Numbered from the stretch's first letter, positions 1 through 9,720 are shown. The stretch is DNA of 64,000 bases from Maribellus maritimus (GCF_022267315.1 NZ_JAIKLE010000011.1:62001-126000); one strand, 5' to 3'. Numbers and translations are program-made. The notes: generated by a model from the letters alone, not told the origin.

Positions 1-192
1 TTCGCCAAAACAGTCCTCTTCAAGCTCGATTTCGCCCGGAACTAAATCGGGATACGTTTTTACAACTGTTGACTTGTCGGCCAGACTGTCAACCACTGGT
101 TGTTCAGATTGTTTAGAGCCCGAATCTTTCGAATTGCAGGCCGAAAACAGGATTAAAAATACAAAAAGATAAAAGGCAGTTTGTTTTAACAT
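1..192 (-). CDS. Lipoprotein of unknown function, C-terminus beyond window edge
   Basis: The reading frame starts with ATG at 190-192 and runs open for 64 codons to the left edge, so only the N-terminus is visible. It begins MLKQTAFYLFVFLILFSACN, a signal peptide with a lipobox (F-S-A-C) and a likely lipidated Cys19. A Ser/Lys/Gln-rich linker follows, then an acidic stretch (EIELEED). No domain can be recognised in so short a piece. It lies 18 bases downstream of the first propeller lipoprotein on the same strand and is probably the last visible gene of that run. The function is unknown. Confidence 0.75.
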   Translation of the reverse strand, partial: MLKQTAFYLFVFLILFSACNSKDSGSKQSEQPVVDSLADKSTVVKTYPDLVPGEIELEEDCFGE

Positions 193-210
193 GGTTTTGA
201 CGTTTTAATA

Positions 211-1368
211 TTATTCTACAATTACCAAAAACGGATTCTCTTCCAATCCAATTTCCAGTTTCTGATTTCCTAATTGAATATTTGTTTTATCTGCGGTTGA
301 ATTCTTATCAAAAAAATCGGTTGGATTGGCCGCAAAGACGAGGTAGTCCTCATTGATTTCACAGGGATTCTTAAACGATTTTACCTTGGGCAAATTTAAA
401 TAGGCGGAGATTGGGCCATTAAAAAAAACATTGCTTCTATTCTTTTCATTAATAGCATAACACGAAAAATATTCATCACCAAGAATTACCAGATTATAAT
501 CATTAAAATAGAAAGAAGCTTTCATATAAGGGACATATCCGTTATTCAAAGCTGCTTTTTCAAATGCTGCCATTCTCCTTCTTTTTTCAAATTTTTCAGA
601 AAATCCTGGCGGTACTTTTCGTGTTCCCAAATCGTAGCTAATTATTTTTTCAAATTGGCCGTCTTTGAACTCATAAAGGCCAAAAACAGTAGAATTTGCA
701 AAAAATAGTCGGTTTCCTTTTTTGATAAAGTTATTGGTCATTGACCACATTAACAGTGGATAATCACTCTCTTTCGCCGGAATAAATTTTTGAGTTATAG
801 AATCTTTGCTTAAATCATATTTCCCAATAAAAAAAGGATTGCTATGTAAAGGAGAGTTGTTTTGTAAAAAAAGATATTTTTCATCAACAGGCTCAACTGT
901 GAGCATGTAAAAACTCTCTTTTAATTTATCATTTTTCAATACAGTCCCGTCATAGTCAATTATGGTAATGTAGTTAGCCAAAGCCTGATTAACAAAAATC
1001 AATTGCTGTTTTTTATCCACAGAGAAAGTTATAATATCATACAGTTCTTCAGGCCCCTTTCCTTTTTTTACTTTTGTAATAAAGTACCCTTTTGCGTCAA
1101 AAATAAACAAAGTGCCGTCCGACAAAACGAAAATCCGGTCATTCTCACTATCAACAGCAGTTTTCATAACAGAACCAAGTAGCGATTCGGGAGAAGTCTG
1201 CAGTTTTATAATTCGTGTTGGTTTTCCGAGATTAAGTTTCTCTTTATGTGTTGGTTCCAGGCTTACAACATTATTTTGTTCAGAACTGTTACAACTACAT
1301 AGAAAAACGAACACAAGTATGCTTAAATAAGAAGATAGATTTTTTGATTGATGTTCCATTTTCACCAT
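211..1368 (-). CDS. Six-bladed beta-propeller lipoprotein, copy 1
   Basis: A 385-residue exported lipoprotein. The signal peptide ends in L-C-S-C with Cys26 the likely lipidated residue. The body carries repeated blade motifs of the form RIFVLSD..LFIFDAKG..ITK followed by KKGKGPEE (residues 101-108), which resembles the KxGxGPGE turn typical of the Bacteroidota six-bladed-propeller family (DUF5128-like). No catalytic residues are evident, so binding or a scaffold role is more likely than enzymatic activity. It is the last of three tandem paralogues. Its ATG abuts the TAG stop of copy 2 with no gap, which suggests translational coupling. A second in-frame ATG at codon 4 could be the real start. 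The first 50 residues are identical to copy 2 and the last 30 nearly so, while the middle is much more divergent. Confidence 0.85.
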   Translation of the reverse strand: MVKMEHQSKNLSSYLSILVFVFLCSCNSSEQNNVVSLEPTHKEKLNLGKPTRIIKLQTSPESLLGSVMKTAVDSENDRIFVLSDGTLFIFDAKGYFITKVKKGKGPEELYDIITFSVDKKQQLIFVNQALANYITIIDYDGTVLKNDKLKESFYMLTVEPVDEKYLFLQNNSPLHSNPFFIGKYDLSKDSITQKFIPAKESDYPLLMWSMTNNFIKKGNRLFFANSTVFGLYEFKDGQFEKIISYDLGTRKVPPGFSEKFEKRRRMAAFEKAALNNGYVPYMKASFYFNDYNLVILGDEYFSCYAINEKNRSNVFFNGPISAYLNLPKVKSFKNPCEINEDYLVFAANPTDFFDKNSTADKTNIQLGNQKLEIGLEENPFLVIVE

Positions 1369-2569
1369 CTATTTAACCACAACTAAAAACGGATTCTCTT
1401 CCAATCCAATTTCCAATTTCTGATTTCCTAATTGAATATTTGTTTGGTCTGCAGTTGAATTCTCATCAAAAAAATCGGTTGGACTAGCCGCAAAAACGAG
1501 GTAGTCCTCACTTATTTCCACCGGCAAGCTAAAAGAACGAATATCAGGTAAGTTAAAATAGCTTGTGATTGGTCCGTTTTGAAAAACTTTTCCCTTGTCT
1601 TTTTTGCTGATGACATAACAACTTCTTTTACTGTCTTCGATAATTGCCAGATAAAAATTTTTATAACAAAATGAGTTGATCAAATACGGTACAAGATTAT
1701 CGTTTAAAATTTCTTTATCGAAGTAACTTTTTCCTTTTTCCGTTGTATTTTGAATTATACTTTCCGGTATCTTTCTATTCCCCAAATCATAAGAAATTAC
1801 TTTATAAAAAACACTGTCTTTAAACTCGTATAGCGCGAAAATATTTGTTGTGGAAAAAAAATATTTCCCTTCTGTAATAGTAAAAGCGTTGTTAATAATC
1901 TTTGCTATTTTGGGATAAGGGCTGTCATCCCGATGAATGAAACGTTGAGTTATTTCCTTTTTTTCAAAATTATAAATTCCAACAAAATAAGGTTCTTTGT
2001 CGTAAACACTAATGCTAACTAAAAAAACATTATCATCGTCAATAACTTGTATATTTTTTCCATAAAATTCACCTAAACGATAATCACTTTTTATATCTCC
2101 GTTATAATCAAAAACACATATCCGGTCAGAATTATCAAGAACGTAAACCGATTGGTTTTGTTTATTTAAAGAAAATGAGATAATCATTGAAATCTCCCCC
2201 GGCCCTCTTCCTTTTTTTAATTTGGAAATGAATTTTCCATTGGTGTCAAAAATAAAAATATTAAAATCTGCAAGCACAAATATCCGGTTATTTACCCCAT
2301 CGATAGCAGTTTTCATAATAAATCCCAACTGTGATTCAGCCGAGGTTTCCAGTTTTATTATTTGTATTGGTTTCCCAAGATTCAGCTTCTCTTTATGTGT
2401 TGGTTCCAGGCTTACAACATTATTTTGTTCAGAACTGTTACAACTGCATAGAAAAACGAACACAAGTATGCTTAAATAAGAAGATAGATTTTTTGATTGA
2501 TGTTCCATTTTCACCATCTATTTAACCACAACCAAAAACGGATTCTCTTCCAATCCAATTTCCAGCTGT
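1212..2569. repeat. Direct repeat at the junctions of the tandem propeller genes (1245-1420 and 2394-2569)
   Basis: A block of about 175 bases at 1245-1420 recurs almost unchanged at 2394-2569. Each block covers the 5' end of one propeller gene, the TAG/ATG junction, and the 3' end of the gene upstream. Both contain ttattttgttcagaactgtt and aaacggattctcttccaatc. The coding sequence between the blocks is much more diverged. This looks like the scar of tandem duplication by homologous recombination, or of gene conversion confined to the junctions. Confidence 0.7.
1369..2517 (-). CDS. Six-bladed beta-propeller lipoprotein, copy 2
   Basis: A 382-residue paralogue of the flanking genes with the same architecture. 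It has a signal peptide with L-C-S-C lipobox, propeller blades of the type RIFVLAD..IFIFDTNGKF, and the family turn KKGRGPGE near residue 101. Its last codons (..FLVVVK) are followed by TAG, and the next ATG (copy 1) follows directly. Its own ATG in turn directly follows the TAG of copy 3. The three genes therefore form a close-packed tandem unit. The ligand is unknown; in this family the protein is expected to sit in the periplasm or on the outer membrane. The start could also be codon 4 (MEHQSK). Confidence 0.85.
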   Translation of the reverse strand: MVKMEHQSKNLSSYLSILVFVFLCSCNSSEQNNVVSLEPTHKEKLNLGKPIQIIKLETSAESQLGFIMKTAIDGVNNRIFVLADFNIFIFDTNGKFISKLKKGRGPGEISMIISFSLNKQNQSVYVLDNSDRICVFDYNGDIKSDYRLGEFYGKNIQVIDDDNVFLVSISVYDKEPYFVGIYNFEKKEITQRFIHRDDSPYPKIAKIINNAFTITEGKYFFSTTNIFALYEFKDSVFYKVISYDLGNRKIPESIIQNTTEKGKSYFDKEILNDNLVPYLINSFCYKNFYLAIIEDSKRSCYVISKKDKGKVFQNGPITSYFNLPDIRSFSLPVEISEDYLVFAASPTDFFDENSTADQTNIQLGNQKLEIGLEENPFLVVVK

Positions 2570-3657
2570 TGAGTTCCTAGTTTAATTTTCATCTTATCTG
2601 ATTTAGAAAATAGCTTAATGAAATCAGTTGGTTTGGCAACAAAAACCAAATAGTCTTCATTTACTTCCATGGGCAAACTCAAGGAATGAACTGCCGGCAA
2701 ATCAAAATAGGAAGAAACAGGTCCATTAAGAAAAACTTTATTTCTATTTTCTTCAGGGATTGAATAACAACTTCGCTCTTTATCATCTAAAATAATCCAA
2801 TAATGACTTTTAAAGTAAAAAGAGTTTAAAAGGTATGGAACATACCCTTTTTCAAGCGCTAATTCGCGAAATTTAATTCGGTTATTGGTTGCCGTTATAT
2901 TATTGACAAAGCCAGACGGAACTTGCCTACTGCCAATATCAAAGTTTATTATTTTTTGAAAATCATTGTTGGCAAACTGATAAAGACCCCAGATATTGCA
3001 GCAGGAAAAAAAATGCTTTCCATTGGCAAACGTAAAATTTCTTCCTTTTATCATCGCCAGGTCCGGATAAAAGCTTTCACTGCGCGGAATTAGCCTGTGT
3101 GTTATTTCTTTCTTTTCAAAATTAAAAATAGCAACATACCAAGGATTAATTTCATTTGCCCTAAAATTAAACAAAAACATATTTCTGTTATCAATATATT
3201 ATATGTCAATTACGCCCGCAATATTTTTCAAATTTTGTCTGTCAATGAGGTTTCCATCGTAATCAAAAATGTAAACTCTGTTATTATTGTCAAGGACATA
3301 GAAAAGCTCCTCCTCAATAGCGAGCGAAATTGACACAACCATTGTCAGTTCTCCCGGTCCTCTTCCCTTTTTTAATTTTGTAATGAATTTGCCTTCAGAA
3401 TCAAATATAGAAACGTTGTCGTCCGACAAAACAAAGATCCTATGAGCGTCAAAATCTGTTAAAACTTTTGTAACTACCCCCAGGTTCGATTCAGCCGAGG
3501 TTTCCAGTTTTATAATTTGTGTTGGTTTTCCTGATTCAAGTTTTTCGCTTTCTGTAGGTTCAAGCGTAACGATGTTGCTTTGTTCGTTTTCCGTACAGCC
3601 AACAAAAAGAGAGACAACAACCGCAAATAAAAAGATTCCTTTGAGGTTTATTTTCAT
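2518..3657 (-). pseudogene. Six-bladed beta-propeller lipoprotein, copy 3, split by an in-frame TAA
   Basis: Two open frames, 3199-3657 (152 residues, N-terminal half with lipobox F-V-G-C) and 2518-3180 (220 residues, C-terminal half), lie in the same reading frame. A single TAA at 3199-3201 separates them. Read through, the frame is 379 residues, matching the 385 and 382 of its neighbours, and both halves align to them (KKGRGPGE before the stop, FNFEKKEIT after it). This fits a nonsense mutation in a former full-length gene. No frameshift is needed. The downstream half has an internal ATG, but without a signal peptide it would not be exported. A sequencing error is the rival explanation. Codon usage on both sides of the stop looks normal, so any inactivation would be recent. 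Confidence 0.75.
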
Positions 3658-3775
3658 TTTAAAGGACTTTGAAGTTAATTCCTGACTTGCAGCAAAATAC
3701 AGACCATAATCCTTAACACACCAATAAAACTACCGGTTTATGTTTAATTTATATTGAATCAAAAAAGTATTTTCT

Positions 3776-6700
3776 TCAATCCGATCTTTTCAGTTTTAAA
3801 AACAACGGCAGATAAACAATTATCGCAACCATTGAGAACAACAAGCCGCCCATTGCTCCTGCTGCAAACGCAAACCAAAATACCTCTTTTTGTCCTCCCC
3901 ATACAAAAGGAATTAGTCCCAATACGGTTGATAAGATTGTCAAAGTTATGGCAACAATCTTCTGGTTAAATGCTTTTAGAAAGGTTCGAACAGTAACTTT
4001 TTTGTTTTTGCGCGATACCAGATTATTAAAGTCGTTAATAATGTAAATGGCTGCGTTTACAACCAGTCCGCTTAGTAAAATAAACGAAGCAAATCCTCCC
4101 TGGTCGAAATTGAATTCAAAGAGATAAAACGTAAGAAACACGCCAATAAATGAAATCGGAATCAGGCTGATTACGGCCAGCGGTTTGAGCAGCGATTCAA
4201 ATAAAATAGCCGTAATAAAATAAATAATTACAATAATCAGCAACAAAAGATAATACTGTTTTTTATCCTTATTATCCCAGTACCAGTATCGTTCAGGCTC
4301 CTGTGCTTTATAACCCAGTGGCAGTACTTTGTTTATTGCTTCTATTTCGCGTTCCTTTACCATTTTGGAAAGCGGCCCCGGTCCCACAAAGTTGTAATTC
4401 AAATATATTTGATACACCTGATTCTTTTTAATAATGCTCTTCCCCGCCAATAACTTGTGAATTTCGCCTGCCTGCGAAAGTTTCTTTTGTCCTTCGGATG
4501 TATTAACCGGAACATTGTAAAAATCCCATTTATTATACGAATCGCTTTGATTTGAAAGCAAAACCACGGGTTGAAGTTCTGTTTCATTATAAAACGGTGC
4601 GAGGTTTTGGGAATACAGCTGGGTAAAAAGAGAGCCTGTGTAGTCGTAATAATTGAGGTTTTGTAAAGCCAGTAAGTCTTTATCCACTTCTAATTTATAT
4701 TCGTAACGTGTAGTCGAGCCCCAGGAATTGGAACTGTTTATCTCGGTGTTGTTCACCCGCGGGTTTTGCAACAGTTTTTGTTCCAGTTGCTCGGCATATC
4801 TGTACAATTGGTCGTAGTTGTATCCGGTCAGCAAAATGTGGCTGTTTTTGTAATCCATATTCAGTGCATTTGAAAAACCTTTTCCTACACCGAGAACACT
4901 CCAATCCATACCCCCCAGAGAAATGGCTTTTGATTCCACCTGGCTTTTTAGCATAAAGGGAAAAGAAGATTTCTCCGCTTCTTTTGTAAACTGGATGGTA
5001 ATGGACGAATTCCGGTAACTGGTAATGCGTGTTTCAAACTGCTCTACTTCGCTAAATTGGCTGATATATTGTTCCATTTTCCGCACTGCATCGTTGAGTT
5101 GTTGAATGGTGCATCCTTCGGGCATTTGTCCGCGTACATACAGTTTCGTTTTTCCGGGGTCAGAGTAAAAACTACCCTCAAAAACAAATTCTGTAAACAA
5201 ACGGAGTGCCCCTCCAAAAACTTTTTCAAGAACAGGTTTTATATTTGACTGAAATTTTTCTGCTCCCAGCGTTTTATTATAAAACTGTACAACTTTGGTT
5301 TCAGGGCTTGTATCGTTGTCGTTTTTTTCAATTTCGCCGGGAATGGAACCCACCGGCAGTCCAAAAGCCAGAATAATCAAAATAAAAAATGCCCACTTAT
5401 AACGTTTTTCAAAACCGATAAACCGTGAATACGCTTTTGTAATTTTTACTACTCGTTTTCGCACTCGTACCGGCGCTTTGACTTCCGATTTTTCATGATA
5501 TAGCTTCTCCATCAGCGAAGGAACCAGGAATAACGAAACGACCAGCGAAACGGAAAGGTTTATCAGCATTACATAGGTAAAATCAATTAACAATACTTTC
5601 TGATTTTCTTTTAAAAAGAATACAACTGAAAGTGCTCCCAGTGTGGTTAATGTAGCTGCCAAAAGCGAAATAAAAACACGCAAACCTTTTTGTTTCTGCA
5701 AATGGGTAACCATTAAAATGCTATTGTCAATAATTATTCCGAAGGAGACGGTGATTCCAGCCAGTGAATAGATATGAATTTCAACTTTCAGCAGATAATA
5801 AAACACACAGGCAATAAGTAAGTTGGCTATCAGAGAAACGGAAAGAATGGCCAATACGCGAAATGAGCGGCTGACAACCAGCACAAAAAGCAGTAAAATT
5901 ATTAAAGAAAAAAGTGTTCGTAAACCTATTTTTGTGAGCTCTTCGCGAATATATTCAGTACTGTCGGAGGCTACCTGTACAGAGTATCCAAAAGGTAAGT
6001 CCTCTCTTATAATATCAAGTTGATCGTAGATTTCACCTGAAAGTTTTATCTGGTTTTCACCCTGAGCCGAATAAATAACAAGATTGATTGTATTCTTTCC
6101 GTTGATCCGGTAATACGATTCAGGCGGTTTTTCTTTTAATTTTACGCTGGCAACGTCAGAGAGTTTTATGATGCGTCCGCCTTTGTTGGCAAGAGGTAAA
6201 CTTCCCCATTTTTCGGGTTTTATGTACTTTGTGGAAGCCAGCACCGGAATCGACGAACCCGATACATTTTCTTGGTTACCCAAAAAAATTTTATCCCCCA
6301 ATCGGTTTAAAGCGGTTGCGATCTCGTGGGGCGAAAGTAAAAAGTTTTCGAGCAGTTCAGGGTCGAAATTGATTTCCCACTGATAAGGAGTGGAGCCATA
6401 AAGTGAAATATCGGCAATGCCCCTGATTTTTAAAAGCGACGGGATGACCTGCTGATTAGCTACTTTTTCAATATAATGAGTGGAAGCACTGGCATTAAGT
6501 GTAAGCACCATAAAACTGACTACGTCATCGTTGTCTTCTGCATTGGTAACAATTTCGGGATAGCTCATCCCATCGGGCATGTTGCTTCGAAGCTGGCGGA
6601 TGAGTGTAGAAACCTCGTAGCGTTTTTTGTTTAAATCAACTGTTTTGTCAAATTCCAGCATAATGCGCCCGCTTCCCACCGAAGATGTGGATTCAATGCT

Positions 6701-6964
6701 TTTCACCTGTCCCACTTTCCCAAGTACGCCTTCTATTTTCGAAGTTTCTTCTTCAATTACTTTAGGTGAAGCATTTGTCCACCGAAAACTAATAGTCAAT
6801 TGTGGCAAAGTGCGATCCGGTTTGTAACTGATGTTAAGCATCGGAATAAATGCAATCCCGATAATCATCAACGCCAGGAAAACCACAATGACAGAAAAAG
6901 GTGAAAAGGCTGATTTTTCTTTAATAGCAGGTTGCATCTTGTTTGTTTCAGGTTTATTTGGCAA
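3776..6964 (-). CDS. RND-family efflux transporter permease (AcrB-like), orphan
   Basis: A 1062-residue inner-membrane protein with the RND layout: TM1 at about 24-43, a large periplasmic domain, a central TM bundle, a second periplasmic domain, and a C-terminal TM bundle. By hand alignment to AcrB, the TM4 proton-relay pair D407/D408 corresponds to D413/N414 (IIIDNSI). The TM10 lysine K940 corresponds to N970 (GLVVNAAI). Two of the three classical proton-relay residues are therefore changed, so coupling may differ or the substrate class is not HAE1. No periplasmic adaptor or TolC-like gene lies next to it: the neighbours are a sialidase-like gene and the propeller lipoproteins. A second possible start is Met10. 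The family call is firm; substrate and partners are unknown. Confidence 0.85.
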   Translation of the reverse strand: MPNKPETNKMQPAIKEKSAFSPFSVIVVFLALMIIGIAFIPMLNISYKPDRTLPQLTISFRWTNASPKVIEEETSKIEGVLGKVGQVKSIESTSSVGSGRIMLEFDKTVDLNKKRYEVSTLIRQLRSNMPDGMSYPEIVTNAEDNDDVVSFMVLTLNASASTHYIEKVANQQVIPSLLKIRGIADISLYGSTPYQWEINFDPELLENFLLSPHEIATALNRLGDKIFLGNQENVSGSSIPVLASTKYIKPEKWGSLPLANKGGRIIKLSDVASVKLKEKPPESYYRINGKNTINLVIYSAQGENQIKLSGEIYDQLDIIREDLPFGYSVQVASDSTEYIREELTKIGLRTLFSLIILLLFVLVVSRSFRVLAILSVSLIANLLIACVFYYLLKVEIHIYSLAGITVSFGIIIDNSILMVTHLQKQKGLRVFISLLAATLTTLGALSVVFFLKENQKVLLIDFTYVMLINLSVSLVVSLFLVPSLMEKLYHEKSEVKAPVRVRKRVVKITKAYSRFIGFEKRYKWAFFILIILAFGLPVGSIPGEIEKNDNDTSPETKVVQFYNKTLGAEKFQSNIKPVLEKVFGGALRLFTEFVFEGSFYSDPGKTKLYVRGQMPEGCTIQQLNDAVRKMEQYISQFSEVEQFETRITSYRNSSITIQFTKEAEKSSFPFMLKSQVESKAISLGGMDWSVLGVGKGFSNALNMDYKNSHILLTGYNYDQLYRYAEQLEQKLLQNPRVNNTEINSSNSWGSTTRYEYKLEVDKDLLALQNLNYYDYTGSLFTQLYSQNLAPFYNETELQPVVLLSNQSDSYNKWDFYNVPVNTSEGQKKLSQAGEIHKLLAGKSIIKKNQVYQIYLNYNFVGPGPLSKMVKEREIEAINKVLPLGYKAQEPERYWYWDNKDKKQYYLLLLIIVIIYFITAILFESLLKPLAVISLIPISFIGVFLTFYLFEFNFDQGGFASFILLSGLVVNAAIYIINDFNNLVSRKNKKVTVRTFLKAFNQKIVAITLTILSTVLGLIPFVWGGQKEVFWFAFAAGAMGGLLFSMVAIIVYLPLFLKLKRSD

Positions 6965-7224
6965 TTTAACAAAAAATGTGCCTTTGTGTCTTATTTTTTA
7001 TTAAATTGAAATATTTTCAAAACAAGATTATTTTCTTCGCTAAAAGAAGGTGTTTTTTCTAAGTAGTTTACTGTTTTGGTTTAGCCGGATTTTGAAAATT
7101 ATTCTTCATTTTGTCAAACGGAATAATCTCCCATCCAGTTGAAACTATGGATTAAAAATCAAATTATTGCTCCAAATACAATTTTGCTTACAGTTGTTAG
7201 CTCCAAAAAAATTAGAAAGAGCAG

Positions 7225-8412
7225 CTAATTAATTTTTTCCGGGTTTACGACCAGGTATTTAATTGATTTTTTGGTTTCACCGGTTCGCGAAGAATAGGTA
7301 ATATGAAGCAATCCATCCCGGGTTTGAATAAGACTCGGATAAGAATAACTTCCCCCACCCTGTTTTGAGTCGTTTTCCAGGTATTCTTTCCATTTCCATG
7401 TCTCTCCCTGGTCTTCAGAAAGCATCAACACCATTCGGTACCTGCCATCGTCAATATCATTTCCAACAAATGCCCAGCGACCGTCTTTTAAAACCAGAAT
7501 CTCAACACTGGCTGTGTTTGGAATATCTGTTTTTACGGAATAAGTCCAACTCTCACCTTTATCTTTCGAAATACTTTTATGAACACGTGCCGGAGCATCT
7601 CCGCTATCACGCATAAAAGCAACTATGTCACCATTCGTTTTTAAAGCAAGAGCAGGTTGAATCGGCCCTCTTCCAACTATTGGTTTTGAAGGCCGCCACG
7701 TTTCGCCGTCATCATCGGAAATCGCACAAATCGAAAAGTTATAACCATCCGAATAGAGTGGTAAAATAATCCGCCCACTTTCCAGAATAAGTGGCTTTAT
7801 CCGGGTCATCCAGCCAATGCTTCGGTTTACTTTGTTTTTACTGGCTTCAATAATCAAATTGTCATAAAGAGGAGCATAACCTGCCCACCCGTGCTCCAAC
7901 TCCGGCATTTCAGCGAACTTTTCCTCTACTTCACTTTCAAACTCCTCTCCGGGTTTTAGTAAGATATTGTCTTGCCATTCCCAAACAGGAGATCCGGCCT
8001 GATTATAATTTGTTGTGGTGCGCGTACGTATGATTGAGCCTTCCCACATGTTTCCCTGAACAGCAATCCAAACCAAAAAAAGTTTTTTACTGCTATTCAG
8101 AAAAAGAACCGGATTACAATCGGGCAAACCGGGTGTATCGGCCATTACAAAAGGTTTTCCCCAGGTTGTTTTTCCTTTTTGAAGCCGTGAGCCCATAATC
8201 CTTACATCATCCGATTTGCGTTCGCCACTTCCCTGAAACCAACATGCCAGGAAATCACCATTGGGCAATGCTACAATACTACTGCCATGTGAATGTTCGG
8301 ATTGAGGTGTAAAAATAAACTTCTCTTCCACAATCGATTTATATTGATTTTTCTGCTGTGCCACAGAAGCAAAACTCAGCAAAGCAAAAGTCAGACATAA
8401 TATTTTATTCAT
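7225..8412 (-). CDS. BNR-repeat / sialidase-fold glycoside hydrolase, secreted
   Basis: A 395-residue protein. I start it at the ATG at 8410-8412, which gives a clean signal peptide (MNKILCLTFALLSFASVAQQ); the open frame extends 16 codons further upstream without one. Three Asp-box motifs (S-x-D-x-G-x-x-W) lie at about residues 232, 282 and 332 and mark a six-bladed sialidase fold. The N-terminal segment HGSSIVALPNGDFLACWFQG is typical of the BNR_2 group. The F/Y-RIP motif of classical bacterial sialidases is not visible, so activity on sialic acid should not be assumed; relatives in polysaccharide loci act on other sugars. It is the last gene of the minus-strand operon, downstream of a sugar transporter. 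Confidence 0.75.
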   Translation of the reverse strand: MNKILCLTFALLSFASVAQQKNQYKSIVEEKFIFTPQSEHSHGSSIVALPNGDFLACWFQGSGERKSDDVRIMGSRLQKGKTTWGKPFVMADTPGLPDCNPVLFLNSSKKLFLVWIAVQGNMWEGSIIRTRTTTNYNQAGSPVWEWQDNILLKPGEEFESEVEEKFAEMPELEHGWAGYAPLYDNLIIEASKNKVNRSIGWMTRIKPLILESGRIILPLYSDGYNFSICAISDDDGETWRPSKPIVGRGPIQPALALKTNGDIVAFMRDSGDAPARVHKSISKDKGESWTYSVKTDIPNTASVEILVLKDGRWAFVGNDIDDGRYRMVLMLSEDQGETWKWKEYLENDSKQGGGSYSYPSLIQTRDGLLHITYSSRTGETKKSIKYLVVNPEKIN

Positions 8413-8485
8413 TTTAAATTCAATTTTGTTAAACAATTTTAGAAACACCTGCAATTTCATTTAAAAAAGCAGGTGTTTAACAAAA

Positions 8486-9637
8486 TTAATTCTTACGAAC
8501 ATAAAAGGATATCCACAAAATATAAAGCATACAAATACCCACAACTGCTATACTCGCCAGCGGAGAAACTGCGGTACTAACAAACCCCATTACCGGAGGA
8601 ACAAAGGCACCACCGGAAACAGCCATAATCAGCAATCCTGAAATCTCGTTAGCGCGGTCGGGCATTTTTTCCAATGCCAGCGAAAAAATAATCGGGAACA
8701 TATTTCCTGCCCCCAAGCCGACGACAAAAATAGCTACCAATGCCAAAATATAGGTTGGTGCAATAAAAACACCAATTACTCCGGCCAGCGATACAAGAGC
8801 CACCAACAAAAGGAAAGGACGCGGTTTAATCCAGTTTAAAGTAATTGCTCCTGTTAAACGAGCTATCGTTTCTCCTGCAAAAAACACGCTAATTCCAATT
8901 GCAGCTTTTTCCAGTGTTAGTCCAAACTTGGCAATTAGAACTGTTGTAATATTTGTATTTACAGCAACTTCTGCTCCTACAATTAAAAAAATTGAAAGCG
9001 CCATTAAAGCGACAAAACGATTTTTCAACAGCCCGAAACAAGAAGCAAAAGTGGCCGGGTCTCTTTCCGGCTTTGACTCTGTAATTGGAGTTGATGCCAA
9101 CCAAATTGTCGCAAAAACGGAGGCAATTCCATAAACGGCAAAAACCAATCGCCAATCACCAAACTGAACAGCTAAAAAAGTTGCAATCAGAGGCCCGGCA
9201 AAAGATACCATAGCTTTTACAAACTGCGAAGTGCTCAGAAAACTAGCCAATTTTTCAGTAGGAGAAACGTCCTGAAGCAGCGGATTTGCCGAAACCTGGA
9301 TAATGGTATTTCCAATTCCTAAAAGAATAAAGGAAGCGAACATCATTCCAAATGAATAATGCACAAAGGGCAAGCCCAGCCCTACAGCCTGCAAGGCCAT
9401 CCCTGTATTTAACATATTTCGCTTCCCTACTTTGTCCTGTAATATCCCAACAGGTACTGAAAGCACAAAAAACCATAATAGCACCATCATTGGCAGAAAT
9501 TGCGCAATAAAATCGGAAACTTCAAAATCCTGCTTCACGTAGCCCACAGCAACACCAATAATATCGATAAATCCCATTACGATAAAAGAGAGAAAAACGG
9601 GGAGCAATTTTCCCCACTGAGTTTTTTGAGTTGTCAT
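8486..9637 (-). CDS. MFS sugar transporter (FHS/FucP-like)
   Basis: A 383-residue polytopic inner-membrane protein of about 12 hydrophobic segments. Features of the fucose/galactose/glucose:H+ symporter group include an N-terminal acidic membrane segment (FIDIIGVAVGY), the loop DKVGKR between TM2 and TM3, and the helix G-N-T-I-I-Q-V-S-A-N-P (residues about 110-120), which resembles the conserved sugar-site helix of FucP-like carriers. It lies between the sialidase-fold enzyme and a metallophosphoesterase in the same transcription unit. It probably imports a monosaccharide released in the periplasm. The exact sugar cannot be read from the sequence. Confidence 0.8.
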   Translation of the reverse strand: MTTQKTQWGKLLPVFLSFIVMGFIDIIGVAVGYVKQDFEVSDFIAQFLPMMVLLWFFVLSVPVGILQDKVGKRNMLNTGMALQAVGLGLPFVHYSFGMMFASFILLGIGNTIIQVSANPLLQDVSPTEKLASFLSTSQFVKAMVSFAGPLIATFLAVQFGDWRLVFAVYGIASVFATIWLASTPITESKPERDPATFASCFGLLKNRFVALMALSIFLIVGAEVAVNTNITTVLIAKFGLTLEKAAIGISVFFAGETIARLTGAITLNWIKPRPFLLLVALVSLAGVIGVFIAPTYILALVAIFVVGLGAGNMFPIIFSLALEKMPDRANEISGLLIMAVSGGAFVPPVMGFVSTAVSPLASIAVVGICMLYILWISFYVRKN

Positions 9638-9720
9638 TGTTTGATTTTTTTTTGAATTTTAAACGGTATTTAGTTTATTTTATTTAGTAAATCCCAATAT
9701 ATCAATTACTTAAATATATT

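Noticed and set aside
7196-7230. Weak inverted repeat (ttagct/agctaa) at the end of the sialidase-fold gene
   Set aside because: Six base pairs with a long loop and overlap with the stop codon; not a credible terminator.
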